This document shows positions 16,625 to 24,279 of a DNA stretch of 64,000 nt, one piece after another. Under the pieces are notes generated by a model that saw only the letters and a list, made by a program, of their open reading frames with translations, was not told the DNA's origin and ran no database searches. Each line of letters opens with the position of its first letter. Within the stretch, counting starts at the first letter, position 1. The stretch is from positions 62,001 through 126,000 of the forward strand of contig CALABJ010000014.1 of NCBI GenBank assembly GCA_937885645.1, given 5' to 3'. The stretch comes from RGIG4097 sp937885645 (lineage in GTDB: Bacteria > Bacillota > Clostridia > Christensenellales > CAG-917). The position numbers and the translations under genes were made by a program.

Positions 16625-17583
16625 TATTTTTTACCTCCCATTCTAATTCTAGGATCAATAAATCCATAGCTGATGTCAACAATGATGCCTGCCAGCAAAC
16701 CGATGAATGTGTAGAATGCAGACAACATCATAAAGAAGTTGTAGTCCAACGTGGTTATTGATTCAAGATAAAGTTGGCCGACACCAGGGATGCCGAAATA
16801 GCTTTCGATGATCAGTGAGCCACTCATGATTGAAATGAATTCACCCATGATTGCGGGGACAATGATGACTGCGCAGTTTCTAAGTGCGTGACGCATGACA
16901 GATTGTGCCTTTGTAAGACCTTTTGTTCTTGCAAGAAGCATGAAGTCAGATGTCAAGACTTCAGTAAGTTCTGCACGTGTGACACGGGTGAACCCCGCAA
17001 TAACGCCAAGGCTCAAACTCAAAACAGGCAAAATCAGAGATTTTGTTGTTTCCCATGAGAAATATCCATGCTCAACCGTTGATGCCATCTGTGCAGGCAA
17101 TATTCCCAGCTTGAAGTAGAATATGTATTGCAACAAAAATGCAAACAAGAAACTAGGCACTGAAACAAAGATCATGACGCCAGTTGAAATGACGTGATCT
17201 TGCCATTTGTTTTTCTTGAGTGCTGCAAAAATGCCAAGACCAATACCGATAGGAATTGACAAAATGATTGAGTAAAGATTGACGAGAACTGTTGCAGGCA
17301 AACGGGTCGCAAAAACCTCTGCAACGTTGAGACCGGTCTTGTATTCTTCGCCTACACCCCAGTCCCATGCTGTGAAAATTCTTTCCCAAAAGATGAAAAA
17401 CTGTTCAATAATGGGCTTGTTGTATCCTCTGGCTTCTCTACTCAATTGGATCAATTCTGCTTGAGTGCCGTATTTTGCTGATTCAGGCAACGGCAACAGC
17501 TTGATAAGCGTAAAGCAAATCAACATGATCGCAAAAAATGTAAAGAGCATGAGAACAAGTCTTTTTAATGCGTATCTGGCCAC
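16624..17583 (-). CDS. oppB: Oligopeptide ABC transporter permease OppB
   Basis: First permease, 319 residues, normal size for the family and the only opp subunit here without extra sequence. Six membrane spans, including RLVLMLFTFFAIMLICFTLI at the N terminus, and the EAA-type loop LTSDFMLLARTKGLTKAQSVMRHALRN. I start it at GTG 17583, which has GGAG 9 bases upstream; a longer frame to 17643 would begin inside a stem-loop (17604-17650). It follows oppA after a 144-base intercistronic region with two strong stems. Confidence 0.92.
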   Translation of the reverse strand: MARYALKRLVLMLFTFFAIMLICFTLIKLLPLPESAKYGTQAELIQLSREARGYNKPIIEQFFIFWERIFTAWDWGVGEEYKTGLNVAEVFATRLPATVLVNLYSIILSIPIGIGLGIFAALKKNKWQDHVISTGVMIFVSVPSFLFAFLLQYIFYFKLGILPAQMASTVEHGYFSWETTKSLILPVLSLSLGVIAGFTRVTRAELTEVLTSDFMLLARTKGLTKAQSVMRHALRNCAVIIVPAIMGEFISIMSGSLIIESYFGIPGVGQLYLESITTLDYNFFMMLSAFYTFIGLLAGIIVDISYGFIDPRIRMGGKK

Positions 17584-17603
17584 TGTTTTTCTCCAAAATG
17601 TTA

Positions 17604-17650
17604 ATTTTATGTGACAATATCGCCTATTCCGCGGTATTGTCACATAAAAT
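17604..17650 (-). repeat. 16-bp perfect inverted repeat between oppA and oppB
   Basis: ATTTTATGTGACAATA (17604-17619) is the exact inverse complement of 17635-17650, with a 15-base loop. It sits 20 bases ahead of the oppB GTG, so it lies in the oppB leader of a polycistronic mRNA. No U-run follows on the minus strand, so it is not an ordinary terminator; RNA stabilisation or a processing point are more likely. Confidence 0.8.
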
Positions 17651-17664
17651 CCTTATACATGTTT

Positions 17665-17686
17665 GGGGGGGGAATAATCCCCCCCC
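17665..17686 (-). repeat. G8/C8 hairpin downstream of oppA
   Basis: Eight G (17665-17672), AATAAT, eight C (17679-17686). The stem is extremely stable and begins about 40 bases after the oppA stop. There is no T-run on the minus strand. Such stems after the binding-protein gene often protect the upstream mRNA from 3' decay, giving more OppA than permease. Confidence 0.8.
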
Positions 17687-17727
17687 TAATGTTTTTGCAA
17701 TAATCACTTACTGCACAAATTCACAAA

Positions 17728-20307
17728 TTAATATGTGAGTGTGCCGCCTTGTGATGCAACGTATGCTTCCCATTCTGCGTCAGTGTAGTTGAAGGTCATG
17801 TATGCGATACCGCCACGGCCAAGAACTGCATTGTAGTCATCGGGACCAAGTGCGTAGTTGACTTTTTGTGTGAGCAAGAAGCCGCTACCATCTTGAAGCA
17901 TAGGAATGTAATAGTTTGTGCCAAGGATTGCCTTTTCGAGTTCTGCAAGGATTGTGAGACGGACATTGTCTGCAACTTGTTCATAACCGAAGTTGTAGCT
18001 TGCGAGGGTGTCATCTTCTGTGCCGATTTCACCGTCTGCGCCTGCACCTGCGATTTCGATTTGGTCACCGTTGAGGCAGAGACCCCAGTCTTCGAGTGTC
18101 ATTGTGAGGGTGACGTCTGCGCCGCCTTCACCAACGGGAAGGGTGAGGGTGAGGGTTTCGGTTGTTGTATCCCACCATGCTTCTGCATAAGGATCATATT
18201 CAGGATATGTGTAGTAGAGCATGCTGTTGAAGGGATCAAGCATACCACCGTTCCAGCCACAAAGTTGTGTTTGTGATTTACCTTCACGGAGTGCTGTTGA
18301 CCAGTTGTTTCCTTGAGGTGCTGATTGGGTGATTGAAACTTTGCCTTCGAGAGGTGTGCCGGTTGTTGCGATTGCGATTTGTTCGTTCAAGTATGCAACG
18401 GTCTTGTCAATGAATGTGCTTGTTTCTGAAAGTGCGAATTCGATTTCGACCTTGTCAGTTGCAGAGATCTTGCCTGCTGCAAGTTGTTCATTGTATGCTT
18501 GTGTGAAGAGATCACGTGCTGCTTCGACGTTGTAGCCGGTGATTGCATCAACTGCTTCATCGAGGGTGTATTCTGTCACGTCATCGCCTGCTGACTTCCA
18601 CATGCCGTTTGCTTGCTTTGTGAATCCGTAGTATTCTGCGAGTGCTGTCTTTGCGATTTCTGTATCACGATATTTTTCACCGGTTGTGGGGTTCCAAATG
18701 TCGTATGCGCCAACAACTGAGTATGCGCCACTACGTGCGGGAGAGATTGTTGCTGCAAATGCGTCCTTGTCGAAGCAGAGTGAGAGTGCTTCACGGAATG
18801 CATCGTTTGCAATGATTTCCTTGTCAACGCCGTCTTTTTCAGCAGTCTTGAGGTTTGCTTCATTTGAGTGGAGGACGAGGAAGAAGATTGTTGTGCCGGG
18901 TGAGGTGTAGAAGTAGTCAGATGTTCTGTAATCTGCATAGTCTTCTGATTGGAGTCCGTATGAGTCGAGTTCGCCCTTCAAGAACATTTGCTTTCTTGTT
19001 GATGCTTCCTTGACGTTTGTTGAACGGATACCAGTTGCTTGGTACATGCCTTCGAAGCGAGGATCGCTGTAACCGAACCAGTTGGTGTTACGATCGAAGA
19101 CCATGAGTTTGCCTTCTTGGTATGTGGTGAGTTTGTAAGGACCACATGCTGTGCCTGCCATGACATCGGTGTCATATGAGTTTTGCCAAATGCCGAGTGA
19201 ATCTTGGTAGAGGCATTCTTCATAGAGTTCGGTGTTGACAATCCAGTTGCCTGCGAGGTTGTAGAGGAGATAGAAGCCGGTGAGTGACTTTTCAAGGACG
19301 AGGGTGATTTCGTATTCGCCGCTCTTGTAGATACCAACATTTGCAAAATCAAATGCTTCGGTGACTTCGCCGGTGTTGTAGAACAAGAATTCTTTGTAGA
19401 ATTCCATGTTCACTGATTTGTCTTCATTGTAGATTGAGAGACCAAATGCTGAGCAGAATTGGTCCATGATGAGGAGGACTTTGTCCATGTTGTCTTCGGT
19501 GACTGCAATGTAGCCATAACCATCTGCGGTTTTTGCGAGTTCATTGTAGTAAGTTGCACCAGGTGCGACAACGTTGCCATCCTTATCTGTTGCATCGTAG
19601 ATGTAGCCGTAGGTGTTCTTGATTTGTTCAAATGAATAACCTGCAAAAGTCATGCCTGTTGTTTCAAGGTTGATGTAGACTTGGTTTGCTTCGGTATCAA
19701 ATGAATAGTCAGGGGTGTCACCTGAGCCGTATGCGGGAACGACTGGGTTGAAGATGGGTGATGATGATCTGAAGTAGTTCTCTGCATTCTTGATGATCAT
19801 GTTGCCTGAGAAATAGTTAGATGCACGATAGTTTTGAAGTTGAGGACGGAGAAGGAGTTCCATTGACTTCACATAGGTGTCTGCATTGATGGGGGTGCCA
19901 TCGTCCCATTTTGCATTGGGGTTGAGTGCGATGGTGTATGCATAGCCCTTTGTTGCGTCTGCGGGGATTTCCCATTTTGCGTCTGCCTTCAAGGTTGCTG
20001 TCACGTCAACGGGTTCTGATGCTGCCATGACGGGCCAGATTTCATAACCGGTCTTGTCTGCGTTGAAGAAGAATTCATACAGACCGCTGGTTGTGTAATC
20101 AGCAACGTAGGTGTCGTCAGTTGTTCTGGATTTGTGAGGGTTCCAGGTTGTGGGTGACGTGCTAAAAGAATCCAATACGGTATACGTCGCAGGAGCGCTA
20201 GGTCCATTGGGTTCTTCAACGGGCTTATCGCATGCTGCGAAGACGCCAACACTGAGAACGAGGACAAGAACCACTGCCAAGATAGCCATGAGTTTTCTTT
20301 GCTTCAT
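17728..20307 (-). CDS. oppA: Oligopeptide-binding lipoprotein OppA (extended)
   Basis: Solute-binding protein of the importer, 859 residues compared with about 540-600 usual. A lipoprotein signal peptide (KLMAILAVVLVLVLSVGVFAAC) ends at the lipobox cysteine near residue 25, so it is anchored to the outer face of the membrane. Family 5 binding-protein features follow: the strand pairing SFSTSPTTWNPHKS, IALNPNAKWDDGTPINADTYVKSMELLLRP and later AFREALSLCFDKDAFA. Extra sequence is spread through the C-terminal half (Asp/Glu-rich). The start ATG 20307 has a perfect GGAGG; an in-frame start 15 bases earlier lacks one. It is first in the operon and ends before two strong stems. Confidence 0.92.
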   Translation of the reverse strand: MKQRKLMAILAVVLVLVLSVGVFAACDKPVEEPNGPSAPATYTVLDSFSTSPTTWNPHKSRTTDDTYVADYTTSGLYEFFFNADKTGYEIWPVMAASEPVDVTATLKADAKWEIPADATKGYAYTIALNPNAKWDDGTPINADTYVKSMELLLRPQLQNYRASNYFSGNMIIKNAENYFRSSSPIFNPVVPAYGSGDTPDYSFDTEANQVYINLETTGMTFAGYSFEQIKNTYGYIYDATDKDGNVVAPGATYYNELAKTADGYGYIAVTEDNMDKVLLIMDQFCSAFGLSIYNEDKSVNMEFYKEFLFYNTGEVTEAFDFANVGIYKSGEYEITLVLEKSLTGFYLLYNLAGNWIVNTELYEECLYQDSLGIWQNSYDTDVMAGTACGPYKLTTYQEGKLMVFDRNTNWFGYSDPRFEGMYQATGIRSTNVKEASTRKQMFLKGELDSYGLQSEDYADYRTSDYFYTSPGTTIFFLVLHSNEANLKTAEKDGVDKEIIANDAFREALSLCFDKDAFAATISPARSGAYSVVGAYDIWNPTTGEKYRDTEIAKTALAEYYGFTKQANGMWKSAGDDVTEYTLDEAVDAITGYNVEAARDLFTQAYNEQLAAGKISATDKVEIEFALSETSTFIDKTVAYLNEQIAIATTGTPLEGKVSITQSAPQGNNWSTALREGKSQTQLCGWNGGMLDPFNSMLYYTYPEYDPYAEAWWDTTTETLTLTLPVGEGGADVTLTMTLEDWGLCLNGDQIEIAGAGADGEIGTEDDTLASYNFGYEQVADNVRLTILAELEKAILGTNYYIPMLQDGSGFLLTQKVNYALGPDDYNAVLGRGGIAYMTFNYTDAEWEAYVASQGGTLTY

Positions 20308-20370
20308 TGTTGTTACCTCCATAGAGTAAATATTATCCTTTTTTTGGACTGAGTTTGGATTTCACTGAAA

Positions 20371-20399
20371 GGAGTATACTACTCCATTTCAAATGAAAT
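20371..20399 (-). promoter_or_regulatory. Two palindromes at the opp transcription start (operator candidates)
   Basis: GGAGTA-TAC-TACTCC (20371-20385) and ATTTCA-AA-TGAAAT (20386-20399) lie back to back exactly where the opp transcript should begin, 1-30 bases downstream of the predicted start point. The position suits a repressor, for example one sensing amino acids or peptides; which one cannot be told. Confidence 0.5.
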
Positions 20400-20406
20400 T
20401 ATCTAC

Positions 20407-20435
20407 ATTATAAACGCACACTGCCGATATGGCAA
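20407..20435 (-). promoter_or_regulatory. Promoter of the opp operon
   Basis: On the minus strand TTGCCA (20430-20435) and TATAAT (20407-20412) are 17 bases apart. The predicted leader is about 95 bases long and ends with GGAGG before the oppA ATG. Confidence 0.85.
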
Positions 20436-21150
20436 ATGATTTTTAACAAAAAATTAATTTTTTATCAATTTTAATTGCATAATTAATCCATCCCTTCCCT
20501 TCTTCGCGCGTGTATGCGTATATTTTTATATATTCACGGGGCGGGAAAAGATGACTTTTGGCTCTAAGAACTCAATTTTTAATTTATCACTTTAATTAGG
20601 CAAAGTGAATGGATGCATAAATATGCGTATAATTTTATAACATACAGAATAATGGCTGTATATCCGCCCATACATACAACAAATGACCCCTTTTATTCAT
20701 AAAAAATTGAGTTTTTCACGCATTTTATTCACTGAATTTTGCCCAAAATTTTCACTTTTTTAGCGGGTTTTTCAGTAAAAATTTTCGGTTTTTTCTCTTA
20801 AAAACCTTACAAAAACCGATTTTTTTATTTTTGTTTTTTGTTGTTTTTGTATGCTTTTTGAGGATTTCAAACTTGAAAAAATTTTTTCTTCGGCTGAAAA
20901 AATATTTTTCTACGGTCGAAAAAAAATATTTTTCTCCCGTAAAAAAACTTTGATTTTATATTTTTTTCCTATTTTTCTTTCAAAAAAAATTTAAGTTTTC
21001 ATCAAAAATTGCTTTTTCAAGGCGCAGATTTTGTCTTCTCCACCCCAAAATTTTTGATTTTTCTCGCGCACACGCGTGCGATCACGCGCACACGTTTATT
21101 ATACTTTTATAGTTTTATTTTTTTATTTTTCATTATATATTGATTCAGGA
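20436..21150. other. AT-rich gene-free stretch between rpsI and the opp promoter
   Basis: About 0.7 kb with no credible gene on either strand. Most of it is runs of A and T broken by short CGGCTG/CGGTCG/CCCGT spots, including two similar units GAAAAAATATTTTTCT and GAAAAAAAATATTTTTCT (about 20896-20935). Near its right end CGCGTG-CGAT-CACGCG (21073-21088) is a palindrome inside a tract where CGCGCACACG occurs twice (21065-21074 and 21085-21094). It could be strongly bent DNA. I see no promoter facing rpsI. Confidence 0.6.
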
Positions 21151-21152
21151 CA

Positions 21153-21190
21153 CAAAAAAAACTCCAACCGAAGTTGGAGTTTTTGTTTTC
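21153..21190. terminator. Terminator after rpsI (bidirectional form)
   Basis: ACTCCAAC (21161-21168) and GTTGGAGT (21173-21180) with a CGAA loop; eight A to the left serve as the U-run for the minus-strand rplM-rpsI transcript, and TTTTTGTTTT follows on the right. Confidence 0.92.
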
Positions 21191-21200
21191 TTGAAAACGA

Positions 21201-21617
21201 TTAACGCTTTGAGAATTGAGGTGCCTTACGTGCTTTGTGGAGACCGTATTTCTTACGTTCTTTTGCACGGGGGTCACGTGTGAGATAGCCAGCTTTTTTG
21301 AGTGCGCTTCTGTATGCTTCGGTGTCTGCAACACAGAGTGCTCTTGCAATGCCGTGACGGATTGCGCCTGCTTGGCCGGTCATGCCACCACCATAAACGT
21401 TGACGACGACGTCAAACTTGTCTTTGGTTGCGGTGAGGACGAGAGGTTGTTCGACGATCATTCTCATTGTGTCAACGGGGAAATAATCTTCGAATGTTCT
21501 CTTGTTGATTGTGATATTGCCTTCACCGGGGATAAGGCGAACGCGTGCGATTGCCTTCTTACGTCTGCCGGTGCCGAGATATTGAACCTTTTTTGCTGCT
21601 GCTTTCTTAGTTGCCAT
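21201..21617 (-). CDS. rpsI: 30S ribosomal protein S9
   Basis: A 138-residue S9 protein of the small ribosomal subunit. The family hallmarks YLGTGRRKKAIARVRLIPG near the N terminus, VNVYGGGMTGQAGAIRHGIARAL in the middle and the C-terminal tail DPRAKERKKYGLHKARKAPQFSKR, whose last Arg reaches the P-site tRNA, are all present. The short Ala/Lys-rich N-terminal extension (MATKKAAAKKV) is unremarkable. It follows rplM by 11 bases in the universally conserved L13-S9 pair. Confidence 0.98.
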   Translation of the reverse strand: MATKKAAAKKVQYLGTGRRKKAIARVRLIPGEGNITINKRTFEDYFPVDTMRMIVEQPLVLTATKDKFDVVVNVYGGGMTGQAGAIRHGIARALCVADTEAYRSALKKAGYLTRDPRAKERKKYGLHKARKAPQFSKR

Positions 21618-21628
21618 AATTCACCTCA

Positions 21629-22069
21629 TTACTTGAGTTCAAGCACTGTAGGGCATTGTGCTTGATGATTGTGTTCACTGCCTTGATAGACACGGAGTTT
21701 CTTGAGCATTGCTGCGCCGAGAGTGTTCTTGGGGAGCATGCCTTTGACTGCCTTGTAAACAGCAAATTCCGGTTTCTCGTTCATAAGTTTCTTGTATTGA
21801 ACTTCCTTGAGACCGCCGATATAACCGGTGTGATAACGATAGTACTTGTCTTCCAACTTCTTGCCAGTGAGAACGACTTTTTCGCAGTTGATTATGATAA
21901 CGTGGTCGCCACAGTCGACGTGGGGAGTGTATTCGGGCTTGTTTTTGCCTTTGAGGATTGAAGCAACTTGTGATGCGAGTCTGCCGAGCACCATACCTGA
22001 TGCGTCAACAACATACCACTTGCTTTCCACTTCACCGGGCTTTGCCATGTATGATTTGTTATTGGCCAT
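21629..22069 (-). CDS. rplM: 50S ribosomal protein L13
   Basis: A 146-residue L13 protein, an early assembly protein of the large subunit. Recognisable segments are KWYVVDASGMVLGRLASQVA, YTPHVDCGDHVIIINCEKV, YYRYHTGYIGGLKEV and the C-terminal GMLPKNTLGAAMLKKLRVYQGSEHNH. Length is normal. GGAGGTCCATC precedes the ATG. It is first in the rplM-rpsI operon and has its own promoter and a structured leader (22111-22141). Confidence 0.98.
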   Translation of the reverse strand: MANNKSYMAKPGEVESKWYVVDASGMVLGRLASQVASILKGKNKPEYTPHVDCGDHVIIINCEKVVLTGKKLEDKYYRYHTGYIGGLKEVQYKKLMNEKPEFAVYKAVKGMLPKNTLGAAMLKKLRVYQGSEHNHQAQCPTVLELK

Positions 22070-22110
22070 GATGGACCTCCGAAATTATTTTAGTATTTGC
22101 TATATGTCAA

Positions 22111-22141
22111 TTGCGATTCAAGGGGCTAGTTCTCCTCGCAA
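22111..22141 (-). promoter_or_regulatory. Stem-loop in the rplM leader (L13-leader candidate)
   Basis: TTGCGA (22111-22116) and TCGCAA (22136-22141) pair perfectly around a 19-base loop in the 100-base leader of rplM. Bacillota often have an autoregulatory leader where L13 binds its own mRNA; position and stem fit that idea, but I cannot match the consensus by eye. Confidence 0.4.
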
Positions 22142-22167
22142 ATATATGCCACAAAATGTGCTTGTAT

Positions 22168-22196
22168 ATATTAATAAATCTAAAAAGAGATGTCAA
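22168..22196 (-). promoter_or_regulatory. Promoter of rplM-rpsI
   Basis: TTGACA (22191-22196) and TAATAT (22168-22173) on the minus strand with a 17-base spacer. It overlaps the 3' end side of the GH31 gene region by none; the GH31 stop is at 22216. Confidence 0.85.
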
Positions 22197-22215
22197 GCAA
22201 ATTTCGCCACAATTT

Positions 22216-24270
22216 TTACTTCCTTTGGAAAGTGACCTGTTTTTGACCTTTTTCAAGGATAACCGTTTCCTCTTCTCTATCCACAAAAGTCACCTTGTAA
22301 TCCGCCTTTTGAGGGTTGTTGTCGTCGTTGATTGTGAGAAGATATCCGCCCTCAATTTCAGTCAGTTTGAAATCGGTGAAACCGCCCTCATCAAACATAC
22401 GATATTCACCCTCCCCTGCGTACACTTTGACCTCAAGAGAGTCAAACTTTTGACTGTTGCCGTCACGCTTTGCAATCATAGGGATAATTGCCCCTGCTTT
22501 TGCAAAAACAGGCATTCTATCCAAGGGAGTTCGCATTTTGTACACCCTTCCGCCACGGTAAATTTCACCGGTGAAGAAGTCTGTCCACTTGCCTTCGGGG
22601 AGGTATACGTCAGTGACGGAATAGCCGTCAGGTTTCATCTTTGTCACCACCGGCGCAACAACCAATTCACTGCCAAAATAGTATTGATTTTTTGCCCTAT
22701 ATGCAAGGGGTGAATGGTCACGATAATACATAGGCGCAACAAGAGGCTCTCCGTCCCTTGCAGTGCGGATATTTGCAGTGTAAAGATAGGGCAAAAGTCT
22801 ATGCCTCAATCTCAAAAAGTCAGTTGAAATCTTTTCTGCCCTGTCACCATACAGCCAAGGCTCTTTGCTCCAAGACAAATTGTTGGAGTGCAAGCGGTTG
22901 ATGGGTGAAAACGCGCCAAATTGCACCCATCTTGTGTAAAGTTCACCATCTCCCTTGCCTGCCACGTGTCCGCCGATGTCGTGTGACCACCAAGTGTAGC
23001 CCACGTTTGAGGCGTTTGCGGTGAAGTATGGTTGCAGTTTCAGGCTTGACCATCTCACCCAGGTGTCACCAGAAAATCCCAAAGGATAGCGGTGTGAGCC
23101 TATGCCTGCATATCTTGACAAAATGAGAGGAGTGCGTCCGTCGCGTCCGCTATCCAAAGTGTGATAATGGTTGAGTGCCCAAAGAGGGTCAAATCCTTTC
23201 AGCTTTGACTTTGTTCCCTGTTGCCAGTCTATCCACCAAAAGTCCACGCCGTCCTCTTCATAGGGGTGGTGGAGATAGTCAAAATAGGAATTCATAAAGT
23301 TGAGGTCAGTGCAGTCAAAGGGCACGGTCTTTTTCGTTGAGGGGTCAATGCCGTTTGCCCTTGCCATATCCTCATATTGATCCTCAAAATACCTCACTCC
23401 GTCACGGGGGTGCAGATTCATTGTTATGGCAAGACCTCTGCTCTTCAAATCCTTGAAAAATTGCTTGTAGTCGGGGAAGAGATTTTTGTCAAAAGTGTAT
23501 CCTGTCCAGCCAACACCTTGAATTGCGAAATGTTCCTTCTTCACGTCTTTGGGCAAGTTATGTACAAGGTGCCAGTCCATATCAATTGTTGCAACGGTCA
23601 AGGGAATTTCCTTCTCAATGAATTTGTCCATAAGAGTGGTGTATTCCTCTTGTGTGTATGCGTGGTATCTTGACCACCAGTTGCCAAGTGAATATTTGGG
23701 GAGGACGGGGGTTGCCCCAGTCAAGGAGTAAAACTCTTTGAGCCCTCCAAGATAATCGTCATCAAAGGCAAAAATATACTTGTCAACGGTGCCCTTTTTT
23801 CTGCCCAACACGTTTCCGTCTTCAAGAAGAACATAGGACTTGCTGTCGTCAATTTCAGTGACTCCGCTGGTTGAAAAAATGCCTTTGCCAAGTTTCACTC
23901 TCAACGTTTGAAGTTGCCATCTACCCCAAGAAAAATCAAGGGTGCGCGCGGTGCCTTTCAGGTTTTTGCCACTGTGTGAGGACACCCACTTTCCGTCCTT
24001 TTTCACACTGACAGAAAGGGTTTTAAAGTCAACTGAAAACTCCTTTTGTTTTGTCAAAATCGTCACTTTATCGCCGTTTTCTATGACACTAAACTGCGGA
24101 TTTGCAAAATTCCGCTCAAAAACCATTTGTGTGGGACGGTCTTCAAACACTCCGTCAACACTCCTTTCAACACGGAGTATTCTGGGGGTGATGACGCTTA
24201 ATCTCACGCCGTTTTTCACATAGGTTTGTGAAGGGTTGATAGGCTCTGTTTTCAGTCCAAATCGTGACAT
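22216..24270 (-). CDS. Glycoside hydrolase family 31 (alpha-glucosidase type)
   Basis: A 684-residue GH31 enzyme without signal peptide, so cytoplasmic. An N-terminal beta-sandwich is followed by the barrel with ATIDMDWHL (near 227-235), the nucleophile motif FWWIDWQQG (Asp348), the acid/base motif FSGDTW (Asp402) and VGYTWWSHDIGGH, then the C-terminal beta domains. GH31 members release terminal alpha-linked glucose or xylose or alpha-galactose; the WIDWQQG form of the nucleophile motif differs from the WIDMNE of classical alpha-glucosidases, so substrate is open. It lies 9 bases downstream of the DUF885 lipoprotein gene and is probably cotranscribed with it. Confidence 0.93.
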   Translation of the reverse strand: MSRFGLKTEPINPSQTYVKNGVRLSVITPRILRVERSVDGVFEDRPTQMVFERNFANPQFSVIENGDKVTILTKQKEFSVDFKTLSVSVKKDGKWVSSHSGKNLKGTARTLDFSWGRWQLQTLRVKLGKGIFSTSGVTEIDDSKSYVLLEDGNVLGRKKGTVDKYIFAFDDDYLGGLKEFYSLTGATPVLPKYSLGNWWSRYHAYTQEEYTTLMDKFIEKEIPLTVATIDMDWHLVHNLPKDVKKEHFAIQGVGWTGYTFDKNLFPDYKQFFKDLKSRGLAITMNLHPRDGVRYFEDQYEDMARANGIDPSTKKTVPFDCTDLNFMNSYFDYLHHPYEEDGVDFWWIDWQQGTKSKLKGFDPLWALNHYHTLDSGRDGRTPLILSRYAGIGSHRYPLGFSGDTWVRWSSLKLQPYFTANASNVGYTWWSHDIGGHVAGKGDGELYTRWVQFGAFSPINRLHSNNLSWSKEPWLYGDRAEKISTDFLRLRHRLLPYLYTANIRTARDGEPLVAPMYYRDHSPLAYRAKNQYYFGSELVVAPVVTKMKPDGYSVTDVYLPEGKWTDFFTGEIYRGGRVYKMRTPLDRMPVFAKAGAIIPMIAKRDGNSQKFDSLEVKVYAGEGEYRMFDEGGFTDFKLTEIEGGYLLTINDDNNPQKADYKVTFVDREEETVILEKGQKQVTFQRK

Positions 24271-24279
24271 AATTTTCTC

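Noticed and set aside
17665..17686. Rho-independent terminator after oppA
   Set aside because: The G8/C8 stem is not followed by a U-run on the minus strand and oppB to oppF lack another strong promoter.
17800..19700. Long antisense ORFs inside oppA
   Set aside because: They mirror the biased codon use of a highly expressed gene, lack ribosome binding sites and show no protein-like features.
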